64,000 nt of DNA. Source: Chitinophagaceae bacterium (GTDB lineage: Bacteria > Bacteroidota > Bacteroidia > Chitinophagales > Chitinophagaceae). Within the stretch, counting starts at the first letter, position 1; every line of letters starts with the position of its first letter. Location of the stretch: the NCBI GenBank assembly GCA_028288585.1, contig JAQBNL010000001.1, positions 1-64,000 on the forward strand, written 5' to 3'. Under the pieces are notes generated by a model. The model saw only the letters and a program-made list of their open reading frames with translations. It did not search any database and was not told where the DNA came from. Made by a program: the position numbers and the translations under genes. Positions 1 through 9,267 of the stretch are shown piece after piece.

Positions 1-618
1 ACTCCACAGCAAACTATTAATGAGTTGCTTGTTGATTATGCACTGCAGGGAAAGTTAGTGGTGCGTTTAAAAGGTGGTGATGTTTCAATTTTTTCCAATA
101 TTATGGATGAGCTGAAAACGCTCGTTGCTAATAATATTCCTTATGAGATTGTTCCTGGTGTTACTGCTGCTTTAGGTGCTGCTGCTTATGCAGGCATTCC
201 GCTCACTGCCAGAGGTTATGCAACTGCTGTACGTTTTCTCACCTATTATAAATCAGATGTTGTAACGGATGAATACTGGAAAGAGCTGGCCAATACTAAT
301 GATACATTGATTTTTTATATGTCATCTGAAACCCTGCATAAAGTTGTTGATAGACTAAGAGCAAATAATATTTCAGCAGATAAATTACTTGCAGTAATCG
401 AACAGGCAACAACGCCATTTCAAAAAGTACACGTAAGTAATTTGTATGAATATGAAGCGAATTTAAAAGGCCAGTCTTTCATCTCTCCTTCGCTTGTTAT
501 AATTGGAAAGGTAGTGTCGTTGCATGAACAGTTTGGATGGCTTGCCAATAGCAACAGCAGCGAGTATTATTTTAAACCCGTAGAACAGTTCATCGAAAAA
601 ATAAAATTAAGTGCATAG
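1..618 (+). CDS. cobA: Uroporphyrinogen-III C-methyltransferase, 5'-truncated by the window edge
   Basis: Frame is open from base 1 (TPQQTINELLVDYALQGKLVVRLKGGDVSIF...); VVRLKGGD and VPGVTAALGAAAYAGIPLTAR are SUMT-type tetrapyrrole methylase motifs. Confidence 0.9.
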   Translation, partial: TPQQTINELLVDYALQGKLVVRLKGGDVSIFSNIMDELKTLVANNIPYEIVPGVTAALGAAAYAGIPLTARGYATAVRFLTYYKSDVVTDEYWKELANTNDTLIFYMSSETLHKVVDRLRANNISADKLLAVIEQATTPFQKVHVSNLYEYEANLKGQSFISPSLVIIGKVVSLHEQFGWLANSNSSEYYFKPVEQFIEKIKLSA

Positions 619-1774
619 TAATCCGCAACCATATTATTCATTAAAACAATTGGTGCTGTATTTTTTAAAACTCGGTACTACGGGTTTTGGCGGGCCTGTT
701 GCTTTAGTAGGATATATGCACCGTGATTTGGTAGAACAAAAAAAATGGATCACCGAAGATGATTATAAAGAAGGATTGGCATTAGCGCAATTGGCGCCGG
801 GTCCCCTGGCAGCACAACTGGCTATCTATTTAGGATATGTAAAATATAGAATTACCGGTGCAACCCTTGCGGGGCTTGCATTTGTGTTACCCTCTTTTGT
901 AATGGTAGTATTATTAGGAATGGCTTACTTGCATTATGGGGGGTTACCATGGATGCAGGCAGTGTTTTATGGTATCAGCGCAAGCGTGATAGGTATTATT
1001 GCATTTAGTTCTTATAAACTAACAAATAAATCTATTGGCAGAAATGTATGGTTATGGATAATTTTTGCAGCCGCCGCAGCCCTTACAATTATTACAAAAA
1101 CAGAAAACATCTGGTTTTTTATTGGAGCAGGAATTTTTTACTGGCTGATAAAAGCTCCGCCAAAATTTAAATCAACATTAAACACTGCTATTCTTTTACC
1201 AATGGTTTTTTTACAGGTGTTAACTCTTGATATAGCAAATGAAAAATTGTGGAAGATATTTTTATTTTTTGTCAAGGCTGGTGCATTTGTATTCGGCAGC
1301 GGGCTCGCTATCGTTCCGTTTTTATATGGCGGTGTTGTAAAAGAATTTGCCTGGCTGAATGAACAACAGTTTCTTGATGCAGTGGCTGTAGCAATGATCA
1401 CACCCGGGCCTGTTGTTATCACAGTTGGGTTTATCGGTTACCTGGTAGCAGGATTTCCCGGCGCTGCGGTGGCTGCATTAGCTACATTTCTTCCCTGTTA
1501 CCTGTTCACTATTTTGCCTGCGCCATATTTTAAAAAGTATGGTAAGAATCCGGCAATAAAAGCATTTGTAGAAGGTGTTACTGCAGCTGCTATTGGCGCT
1601 ATAGCAGGCGCTGTGATAATACTGGGGCAGCGCTCTCTTATTGATATACCAACAATAATCATTGCAGCAATTACTGTTTTGGCTTTGTGGAAGATAAAAA
1701 AATTGAAAGAGCCATATATCATTTTGATTGCGGCTGTAACCGGATTACTGATAAAAAATAATTTGTTTAACTGA
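611..1774 (+). CDS. chrA: Chromate transporter (CHR/ChrA family), two-domain long form
   Basis: GTTGFGGPVALVGYMHRDLVEQKKW and LAQLAPGPLAAQLAIYLGY, with second-half repeat FVFGSGLAIVPFL...AVAMITPGPVVITVGFIGYLVAG. Confidence 0.9.
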   Translation: MHSNPQPYYSLKQLVLYFLKLGTTGFGGPVALVGYMHRDLVEQKKWITEDDYKEGLALAQLAPGPLAAQLAIYLGYVKYRITGATLAGLAFVLPSFVMVVLLGMAYLHYGGLPWMQAVFYGISASVIGIIAFSSYKLTNKSIGRNVWLWIIFAAAAALTIITKTENIWFFIGAGIFYWLIKAPPKFKSTLNTAILLPMVFLQVLTLDIANEKLWKIFLFFVKAGAFVFGSGLAIVPFLYGGVVKEFAWLNEQQFLDAVAVAMITPGPVVITVGFIGYLVAGFPGAAVAALATFLPCYLFTILPAPYFKKYGKNPAIKAFVEGVTAAAIGAIAGAVIILGQRSLIDIPTIIIAAITVLALWKIKKLKEPYIILIAAVTGLLIKNNLFN

Positions 1775-3462
1775 TGCTGGAAGAAAATAAATTAAAAACA
1801 TTACTAAATCTTATAGGCAACTCTACTGGCGAAGAGCTTGTATGGATGAATGAATACCTGAATGATATTGTATCAAAGCAATCATCAAAAGATGAACAGC
1901 CGGTTGCAAAGAACGGAGTAAATAAAATTACGATCGCCTACGGAACGGAAACAGGTAATTCAAAAAAGCTGGCTACTGAGTTTGCGGCAAAAGCAAAGAA
2001 GCAGGGCATCCATGCTAAGGTGCAAAGCCTTGAGCAATACCGTTTGAATGACCTTCCCAAAGAAGAATATTTTTTAGCGGTGATAAGTACACATGGTGAT
2101 GGGGAACCACCTGCTGCTGCAAAAAAGTTTTATGACCATGTACACCAGAATGGATTTAAACTGGAGAAATTAAAATACAGTGTGCTTGCATTAGGAGATA
2201 CATCCTATCCATTATTTTGCAAAGCCGGGGAAGATGTGGATGAGCAACTGAATAAGCTTGGAGGAAAGCGTATAGCCCCTTTACAAAAATGTGATATTGA
2301 TTTTGATACAGAAGCTGAAGAATGGTTCTCAAATATTTTCAGATCATTAAATGGTGATAGTCCCGTAACAGCTCCGTCACATTCAATTCCCAAAAGATCA
2401 ACAGGCAAAAAAAATTACACCGGCACATTACTTACACATGTTAACCTTAATGACAGGGGTTCTGCAAAGGAAACGTATCATATAGAAATTACCGCAGAAG
2501 AGGTGACCTACCTGCCTGGCGATTCTATTGGTATCATTCCAGAAAATGATAAAATAATTGTTGAAAAAATAATTGCAGTAACCCGAATTGATGCAACAAC
2601 AAATATTGATTATAAAGATGAGTTGATTTCTGTGTATGATCTGTTGCATAAAAAATTAAATATAGTTTACCTGCCCGAACGTGTGGTGAAACATTATGCA
2701 TCTGTTGTTAAAAAAAATATTCCAGTAAAAAGAATTGACCTGTTAGAATTGGTGAAAGCTTATCCTGTAAAAGATTCAGATCAATTTTTAGAGGTTGTCA
2801 AAATCTTAGAGCCTATAGCGCCCCGCTTATATTCTATTGCATCTTCACCAGAGGCTCATTCAGGTGAAGTGCACATAACTGTTGCCAAAAATTCTTTTAA
2901 AGTAGAAAATGAAACAAAATATGGGCTGGCTTCTGAGTTCCTTTCACATTTTAATGTAGATGATCAACTGAAATTTTATATACATCCCAACAACCAGTTC
3001 CGTTTGCCTGAAGAGGATAAAAATATAGTCATGATCGGACCGGGAACTGGCATTGCACCTTTCCGTTCTTTCATTGCAGAAAGAGATGCGACAGGCGCAA
3101 CAGGAAAGAGCTGGCTCTTTTTTGGGGAACAACATTTTACAACCGACTTCCTTTACCAGACAGAAATACAAAACTGGTTTGAGACGGGTGTACTTACAAA
3201 AGTAAACACAGCTTTTTCAAGAGATCAGCCTGAAAAAATTTATGTGCAGCATAAAATGCTTCAGCATGGCGCTGAATTTTTTGAATGGCTGCAGGCAGGA
3301 AGTTATGTATATGTATGCGGCACTAAAGAGCCGATGAGTGTTGATGTAGAACAAACATTATTACAGATAATAGAACAGTTTGGCGACAGGTCGAAGGAAG
3401 AAGCAGTAAAGTATCTTGATGATATGAAGGAAGATGGAAGATATATTAAGGATGTGTATTAA
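1774..3462 (+). CDS. cysJ: Sulfite reductase flavoprotein (diflavin reductase, CysJ-like)
   Basis: N-terminal flavodoxin domain (TIAYGTETGNSKKLA, STHGDGEPP) and FNR domain (RLYSIASSP, GPGTGIAPFRSF); followed by cysI. Confidence 0.9.
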   Translation: MLEENKLKTLLNLIGNSTGEELVWMNEYLNDIVSKQSSKDEQPVAKNGVNKITIAYGTETGNSKKLATEFAAKAKKQGIHAKVQSLEQYRLNDLPKEEYFLAVISTHGDGEPPAAAKKFYDHVHQNGFKLEKLKYSVLALGDTSYPLFCKAGEDVDEQLNKLGGKRIAPLQKCDIDFDTEAEEWFSNIFRSLNGDSPVTAPSHSIPKRSTGKKNYTGTLLTHVNLNDRGSAKETYHIEITAEEVTYLPGDSIGIIPENDKIIVEKIIAVTRIDATTNIDYKDELISVYDLLHKKLNIVYLPERVVKHYASVVKKNIPVKRIDLLELVKAYPVKDSDQFLEVVKILEPIAPRLYSIASSPEAHSGEVHITVAKNSFKVENETKYGLASEFLSHFNVDDQLKFYIHPNNQFRLPEEDKNIVMIGPGTGIAPFRSFIAERDATGATGKSWLFFGEQHFTTDFLYQTEIQNWFETGVLTKVNTAFSRDQPEKIYVQHKMLQHGAEFFEWLQAGSYVYVCGTKEPMSVDVEQTLLQIIEQFGDRSKEEAVKYLDDMKEDGRYIKDVY

Positions 3463-3545
3463 ATATGAACTGGGATTTTTAGGATTTGTGGGATGTTGAT
3501 GAAGTAAAATAAATAATAGAAGATAATAAATAAAGTTTAGGAAAC

Positions 3546-5210
3546 ATGACGGATAAAAATTTATCACCCATCGAAAAGATCAAAACTGAAAGCGATGGGC
3601 TCCGGGGCACTATTGCAGAAAGTTTGCAGGATGAAATTACAGGAGCCATTCGGGAAGACGACCAGTCCCTGATAAAATTTCATGGCATGTACCAGCAGGA
3701 TGATCGTGACCGCCGTGAAGAAAGAGCAGAAAAAAAATTGGACCGCCTGTACAGTTTTATGATACGGCTTCGTTTGCCCGGGGGTTTTTTAACGGCTGAG
3801 CAATGGATAGCCATGCATGAAATTGCAGGTGAAAATTCAACCGGCGTAATTAAAATAACAACACGCCAAACTGTTCAACTGCACGGAATTTTAAAATCAA
3901 AAATAAAGCCTACCATACAAGCTTTTAATGCTGCAAAGCTTGATTCAATTGCTACCTGTGGCGACATTAACCGCAATGTATTGTGCAGCGCTCATCCAAA
4001 GCAGTCAAATATTCATTCCGAAATATTTGCTTATGCTGATAAGATAAGTACGCTGCTTATGCCCAAAACAAGGGCATGGTACGAGATATGGCTTGATGAA
4101 GAAAAAGTGCTGGATAAAAAAGAGGAAGAAGATCCATTGTACCAGGAAAGGTATATGCCACGCAAATTCAAGATTGGAATTGCTATCCCTCCAAATAATG
4201 ATGTGGATGTTTTTGGAAATGATATTGGCCTGATCGCCATCATTGAAAATGATAAACTGAAAGGATTCAACATAGCCATTGGTGGTGGCTTATCAACTAC
4301 ACATGGCAATCCTGAAACGTATGCAAGGCTGGGAACAGTAATTGGTTTTGCTGACAGTGAAGAAAAAACATTGAAAGCTATTTACGAGATACTTACTGTG
4401 CAAAGAGATTATGGAAACCGGAGCGACAGGAAGCTGGCAAGATTAAAATACACGGTTGACCGGTTAGGTGCTGACTGGTTTAAAGAAGAAGTGGAAAAGC
4501 GTGCAGGTTTTAAACTGGAAGAAGCAAGACCTTACACATTCACCAGCCGGCGTGATTATTATGGCTGGGAACAAAATCATGAAGGCTTGTGGTATTACAC
4601 AGTTTTTGTTGAGAACGGCAGGATACTGGATGACGAAAATGTTGCATTAAAATCTGCATTACTTGCCGTAGCTAAAACAGGTAAAGTAAATTTTCGTTTT
4701 ACTGCCAATCAAAAAGTAATTATCAGTGATATAAATGAGAATGATAAAGAAACGATAGACAAAATATTAAGGCAATATAAAATTATTGAGCATACGGATA
4801 ATGCCTCTCCTGTTCGTAAAAATGCAATGGCCTGTGTTGCTTTACCTACCTGCCCTCTGGCATTGGCAGAGGCACAGCGTTATATGCCTTCGCTGATCAC
4901 TAAAATTGAATCATTACTTGCAAAACATGAATTGAGTGATGAAGAAATTATTATCAGGATGACAGGCTGCCCTAATGGTTGTGCAAGGTCATACATTGCA
5001 GAGATAGGCTTTGTGGGAACAGCTTTGGGCAAATACAATTTGCATTTGGGAGGAGACCATGAAGGAACACGTTTGAATAAAATATATAAAGAGAGTTTAG
5101 AGGAGCCGGAAATTCTAACAGAGCTTGACGGGCTGTTTGCATCTTTTAAAAATGAAAGGAATTCAAATGAATCCTTCGGAGATTTCACCATGCGCAAACA
5201 GCTTATTTAA
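3546..5210 (+). CDS. cysI: Sulfite reductase hemoprotein beta subunit (CysI-like)
   Basis: TRQTVQLHGI, CGDINRNVLC, CVALPTCPLALAEAQRYMP and MTGCPNGCARSYIAEIGFVG: siroheme/4Fe-4S cysteine motifs. Confidence 0.93.
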   Translation: MTDKNLSPIEKIKTESDGLRGTIAESLQDEITGAIREDDQSLIKFHGMYQQDDRDRREERAEKKLDRLYSFMIRLRLPGGFLTAEQWIAMHEIAGENSTGVIKITTRQTVQLHGILKSKIKPTIQAFNAAKLDSIATCGDINRNVLCSAHPKQSNIHSEIFAYADKISTLLMPKTRAWYEIWLDEEKVLDKKEEEDPLYQERYMPRKFKIGIAIPPNNDVDVFGNDIGLIAIIENDKLKGFNIAIGGGLSTTHGNPETYARLGTVIGFADSEEKTLKAIYEILTVQRDYGNRSDRKLARLKYTVDRLGADWFKEEVEKRAGFKLEEARPYTFTSRRDYYGWEQNHEGLWYYTVFVENGRILDDENVALKSALLAVAKTGKVNFRFTANQKVIISDINENDKETIDKILRQYKIIEHTDNASPVRKNAMACVALPTCPLALAEAQRYMPSLITKIESLLAKHELSDEEIIIRMTGCPNGCARSYIAEIGFVGTALGKYNLHLGGDHEGTRLNKIYKESLEEPEILTELDGLFASFKNERNSNESFGDFTMRKQLI

Positions 5211-5267
5211 TCCATTAAAAACTTTTGTTGAAAATTATTTTAAAAAAAATGGAAAGAAAAATTTAAA

Positions 5268-5288
5268 TAGTCTACAAAATTAGTAGGG
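5268..5288. promoter_or_regulatory. Putative operator TAGTCTACAAAATTAGTAGGG just upstream of a promoter-like element
   Basis: CTAC-N7-GTAG dyad; the TAGTCTACAA half recurs at 5365. TATGTTTG at 5296-5303 fits the Bacteroidetes -7 consensus TAnnTTTG. Confidence 0.45.
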
Positions 5289-5364
5289 AATGTATTATGT
5301 TTGCACAGAATTAAACAATAACTGATATTTCTCTCTGTAATTGAGGGAAATTTTTTTAAATAAA

Positions 5365-5387
5365 TAGTCTACAATTTTTATAGACTA
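5365..5387. promoter_or_regulatory. Inverted repeat TAGTCTA-N9-TAGACTA upstream of the TonB receptor
   Basis: Perfect 7-bp arms (5365-5371 / 5381-5387), sharing TAGTCTACAA with the element at 5268. Confidence 0.45.
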
Positions 5388-5518
5388 AAAATAAAAATGA
5401 TAGTAAACTCCAAATACCGATGTTGTTTTTTAATGCTTTCTTTTTAAGAAACCAAAGCAGTATGTAATTAATCAATCAGAAAAATAGAAAATAAATCATA
5501 ACAATAGAAACAACAATC

Positions 5519-8446
5519 ATGAAACAATTATTATTATCCTTATTCTTTTTTATTCCCTTATTCGCATTTGCGCAATTAAATGGCGCTCTCATTTTGAGCG
5601 GCCGGGTGGTGGGTGAAAGCCATGAAGGCATTGCCTCAGCAAGCATAACCGTTAAAGGTTTATCCATCGGTACTACAACAGACTCTACCGGAAAATTTTC
5701 GCTTGTAATAAATCAGAAATTTCCTTTCACGCTGGTTATTAGTTCCGTAGGGTTTTCACCACAGGAGCTTGAAATTAAAAATGCCACTTCAAAGCTTTCG
5801 ATACAATTAACCAGCCAGGCATTTCTTGCAAATGAAGTGGTGGTGACTGCCAGCCGCACATCAGAAAAAATAATGAGGTCACCGGTAAGTATTGAAAAAC
5901 TAAATATCCGTGCGTTAAAAGAAACACCGGCTGCATCTTTTTATGATGCATTAGGTAATGTGAAAGGCGTGCAATTAACTACTTCTTCCATCACCTTTAA
6001 AGTTCCTAATACACGGGGCTTCAATATCCCTAACAACTTTCGCTTTATGCAATTGGTTGATGGGATAGATATGCAGGCTGCAACATTAGGTGTACCGCTT
6101 GGCAATGCGATAGGTCCTACAGAACTGGATATACAAAGTATAGAAATAACACCCGGCGCTGCATCAGCTTTATATGGAATGAATGCAATCAATGGGATGT
6201 CAAATCTCCTAACCAAAGATCCTTTTACAACACAGGGACTAAGTTTTTTTCAACGCACAGGAGTAAACCATGTAGATGGCATTGATCATACTCCGGGCCT
6301 TCTTACTGAAACAGCGATACGGTATGCAAAAGCATTCAATAATAAATTCGCTTTTAAAATAAATGCAGGTTACCTGCAGGCAGTAGATTGGATATCCAAT
6401 ACAAGGTTAGATCAAAATCCAAATAATAAGATCACTGCTAATCCTTCCTATCCTGTATTGAATGGAGATAATAATATAGTTTTTGATGGATGGAATAAAT
6501 ATGGAGATGATGCTTTGGCTGGAAGCAATACAGTTTCTGTTGGTGGTTTAACTATTGATGGCGTTAGCAACAGAACCTTAACTGTTGCCCGAACAGGTTA
6601 TTGGGAGAAGGACCTTGTTGACCCAAAAGTTGATAATTTAAAATTTGATGCCGCCTTAGTATATAAGATCAGTCCAACTACACAATTAACGTATACATAC
6701 CGCATAGGAAAAATGGATGGTGTTTTCCAGAGAGGAAATAAAATAAAACTTGACAATGTTATAGTGCAAAATCACCAGCTGGAATTAAAAGGTTCCAACT
6801 TCACCATTAAAGCATATACATCAAAAGAGAATTCCGGTGATTCTTATAACGTAAAACCTTTGGCTGATAATTTAGATCTTTATTCAGGTGGCAGTGCAAG
6901 TGTGTGGGGAGCAAAATACAAAGCAGCCTTAAATACTTATGCTGCTAACAATGGCGGCGCATTAACTTCAGCCAACCTTGCAGCAGCAACACAATTTGCA
7001 CGGCAGCAAGCTGACTTTAGCAGGGTTGAACCCGGCACAGAGCGTTTTAATATTGTAAAAGATTCTATCATAAAAATTAATAACTGGGATATTAAATCCA
7101 GCGCAATTCCTAACGCACCAATAACAGGTGGTGCAGCCTTAATACAAAAAAGCAATTTATATCATATCGAGGGACAATTGGATCTTACTAAACAGGTAAA
7201 ATATTTCAACCTGCTGGTTGGCGGTGATGCCCGAGTGTATGAATTAATTCCTGATGGAAATAATTTTGTTGATTTTAAACGCCCTATTGCCGAAAGAAAT
7301 TTGCCTTTGGCAGATGGAAGTTTTGGAAGCAATACTTACTATAAAAAATTCGGCGCTTTTGTACAATTGACAAAAACATTTTTTGATGAGAAATTAAAAT
7401 TATGGGGCTCATTGCGTGCAGATTATAATCCTGAATTTACTGCAAAGCTAACACCCCGCCTTGCAGCCGTGTACACTGCAAATGAAAAACATAATTTCCG
7501 TTTTACTTTTCAACAGGGCTATCGTTTTCCCGCCTTGTTCGAGGCTTTATCGTATGTAAATAATGGAAGGGTAAAACGTGTTGGCATTTTACCAATTATT
7601 AATGAAGGATTAGGTTACCGCGATAATAGCTATACCCAGTCATCAGTGGCGCAATTTAATGCAGCCGTAAAACTGGCGGGCAATACAGATGCAGCAGCGT
7701 TGGCCAACAGGAATTTATTAGTACCCGGCGCTTTACCTGATGGCAGGCCTGAAGGAATTAATTCATTTGAAGTAGGTTATAAAAGCGTTTTATTCAATAA
7801 TAAATTATTTATTGATATAGATGCATACACAAATGTTTATGATGGTTTCCTGGGGCAGGTGCAGGTATTCGTTCCGATAGGAGAAACCATAGGTTCAGAT
7901 GCATCCGTGATCGCAATGATAGACAGGAACCGTGATGCAACAACAGCAAGCGGCGGCAATGCAGCGAGCAAAGGGCAGGAACGCTATAGGGTTTACACCA
8001 ATGCAAAAAATAAGTACACTACTTACGGTTCATCATTAGGACTAACATATAATTTTTATAAAACATTTACTATATCAGGTAATCTGAATTATAATAAGAT
8101 CAAAAATGTTTCAAATCCTGATCTGTTTATTACAGGATTCAATACACCAGACTGGACCTCGAACTTATCAATTGGTAACAGGGCGCTCACAAAAAATGTT
8201 GGGTTTAATATCGTATGGAAATGGCAGAACAGTTTCCTCTGGGAAAGTCCTTTGGTAACAGGTGAAATAGACGCTATTAACAATATTGATGCACAGGTTA
8301 CTTATAGGTTGCCCGTTGTAAAAGCTACTATCAAACTGGGGGGTACTAATGTTTTAAATAACAGGCATATTCAGTATGCAGGTGGCCCAACAATCGGCGC
8401 ATTATATTATGCCGCTATTACGCTTGATGGTTTATTTAGTAAATAG
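5519..8446 (+). CDS. TonB-dependent receptor with N-terminal carboxypeptidase-regulatory-like domain
   Basis: Signal peptide MKQLLLSLFFFIPLFAFAQ, GRVVGESHEGIASASITVKG, plug domain (NEVVVTASRTSEKIMRSPVSIE), long beta-barrel. Confidence 0.92.
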   Translation: MKQLLLSLFFFIPLFAFAQLNGALILSGRVVGESHEGIASASITVKGLSIGTTTDSTGKFSLVINQKFPFTLVISSVGFSPQELEIKNATSKLSIQLTSQAFLANEVVVTASRTSEKIMRSPVSIEKLNIRALKETPAASFYDALGNVKGVQLTTSSITFKVPNTRGFNIPNNFRFMQLVDGIDMQAATLGVPLGNAIGPTELDIQSIEITPGAASALYGMNAINGMSNLLTKDPFTTQGLSFFQRTGVNHVDGIDHTPGLLTETAIRYAKAFNNKFAFKINAGYLQAVDWISNTRLDQNPNNKITANPSYPVLNGDNNIVFDGWNKYGDDALAGSNTVSVGGLTIDGVSNRTLTVARTGYWEKDLVDPKVDNLKFDAALVYKISPTTQLTYTYRIGKMDGVFQRGNKIKLDNVIVQNHQLELKGSNFTIKAYTSKENSGDSYNVKPLADNLDLYSGGSASVWGAKYKAALNTYAANNGGALTSANLAAATQFARQQADFSRVEPGTERFNIVKDSIIKINNWDIKSSAIPNAPITGGAALIQKSNLYHIEGQLDLTKQVKYFNLLVGGDARVYELIPDGNNFVDFKRPIAERNLPLADGSFGSNTYYKKFGAFVQLTKTFFDEKLKLWGSLRADYNPEFTAKLTPRLAAVYTANEKHNFRFTFQQGYRFPALFEALSYVNNGRVKRVGILPIINEGLGYRDNSYTQSSVAQFNAAVKLAGNTDAAALANRNLLVPGALPDGRPEGINSFEVGYKSVLFNNKLFIDIDAYTNVYDGFLGQVQVFVPIGETIGSDASVIAMIDRNRDATTASGGNAASKGQERYRVYTNAKNKYTTYGSSLGLTYNFYKTFTISGNLNYNKIKNVSNPDLFITGFNTPDWTSNLSIGNRALTKNVGFNIVWKWQNSFLWESPLVTGEIDAINNIDAQVTYRLPVVKATIKLGGTNVLNNRHIQYAGGPTIGALYYAAITLDGLFSK

Positions 8447-8452
8447 TTTATA

Positions 8453-9205
8453 ATGAGGAAGCGTATTTTTTGTTTTGTAATAATGATGAGCAGCGTTGCA
8501 TTTGCCTTTTGCCAAAGTGTAAAAAGCAAAGAGCATTTACAACAATTATGGTTTGGATATTTTAATCAAACAAGGTTTAGTAATAAGTGGGGACTGTGGG
8601 TTGATTTGCATTTGAGAACCAAGGAAGATTTTACAAATGATCTTTCACAAAGTATTATCAGGCTGGGAGTAACGTATTACATCAATGATGTAACAAAGCT
8701 TACTGCAGGCTATGCTTATGTAAATCATTTTCCCCAGGATAATCACAAAGAAATATCACAGCCGGAACATCGTGGCTGGCAGCAAATACAGTGGCATACT
8801 AAGTATGGTAAAAAAAGAATGATGCAATGGATACGGCTGGAAGAAAAATACAGGCATAAGATCCTGAATGATTCAACCTTAGCAGATGGATATAGTTTTA
8901 ATTATAAGCTGCGGTATAATTTGTGGTACGAAATTCCATTAAGCAAAAAAGGAATTGTACAGGGTTCTTTATCTTTTATTGCCAATGATGAGGTGCATAT
9001 TAACTTCGGAAAACAAATAGTAAATAATTATTTTGATCAGAATCGTTTCTTCATTGGATTTAAATACCAAACCAACGCTCATGATAATTTACAGGCAGGG
9101 TATATGAATTTATTTCAACAATTGCCTGCAGGTAACAGGTATAAAAATATAAATGCGATCCGGTTCTTCTATTTTCATAATCTTGATCTGCGCAGGAAGA
9201 AGTAA
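8453..9205 (+). CDS. DUF2490-family outer membrane protein
   Basis: Signal peptide then QLWFGYFNQTRFSNKWGLWVDLHLRTKEDF... and a predicted beta-barrel; 6 nt after the TonB receptor. Confidence 0.8.
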   Translation: MRKRIFCFVIMMSSVAFAFCQSVKSKEHLQQLWFGYFNQTRFSNKWGLWVDLHLRTKEDFTNDLSQSIIRLGVTYYINDVTKLTAGYAYVNHFPQDNHKEISQPEHRGWQQIQWHTKYGKKRMMQWIRLEEKYRHKILNDSTLADGYSFNYKLRYNLWYEIPLSKKGIVQGSLSFIANDEVHINFGKQIVNNYFDQNRFFIGFKYQTNAHDNLQAGYMNLFQQLPAGNRYKNINAIRFFYFHNLDLRRKK

Positions 9206-9267
9206 TTTAGATGAGATGTGGAAATATTTATTGAAGAATTATTATTGAATGCTTTGATCTTAAATAT

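Noticed and set aside
626-652. GCAACC at the cobA/chrA junction
   Set aside because: Correct -35-like hexamer but no CGTA at 15-17 nt spacing, and inside coding sequence.
1138-1422. Minus-strand ORF (94 aa) antisense to chrA
   Set aside because: Low-complexity translation with no recognisable domain; lies wholly within a strongly supported plus-strand gene.
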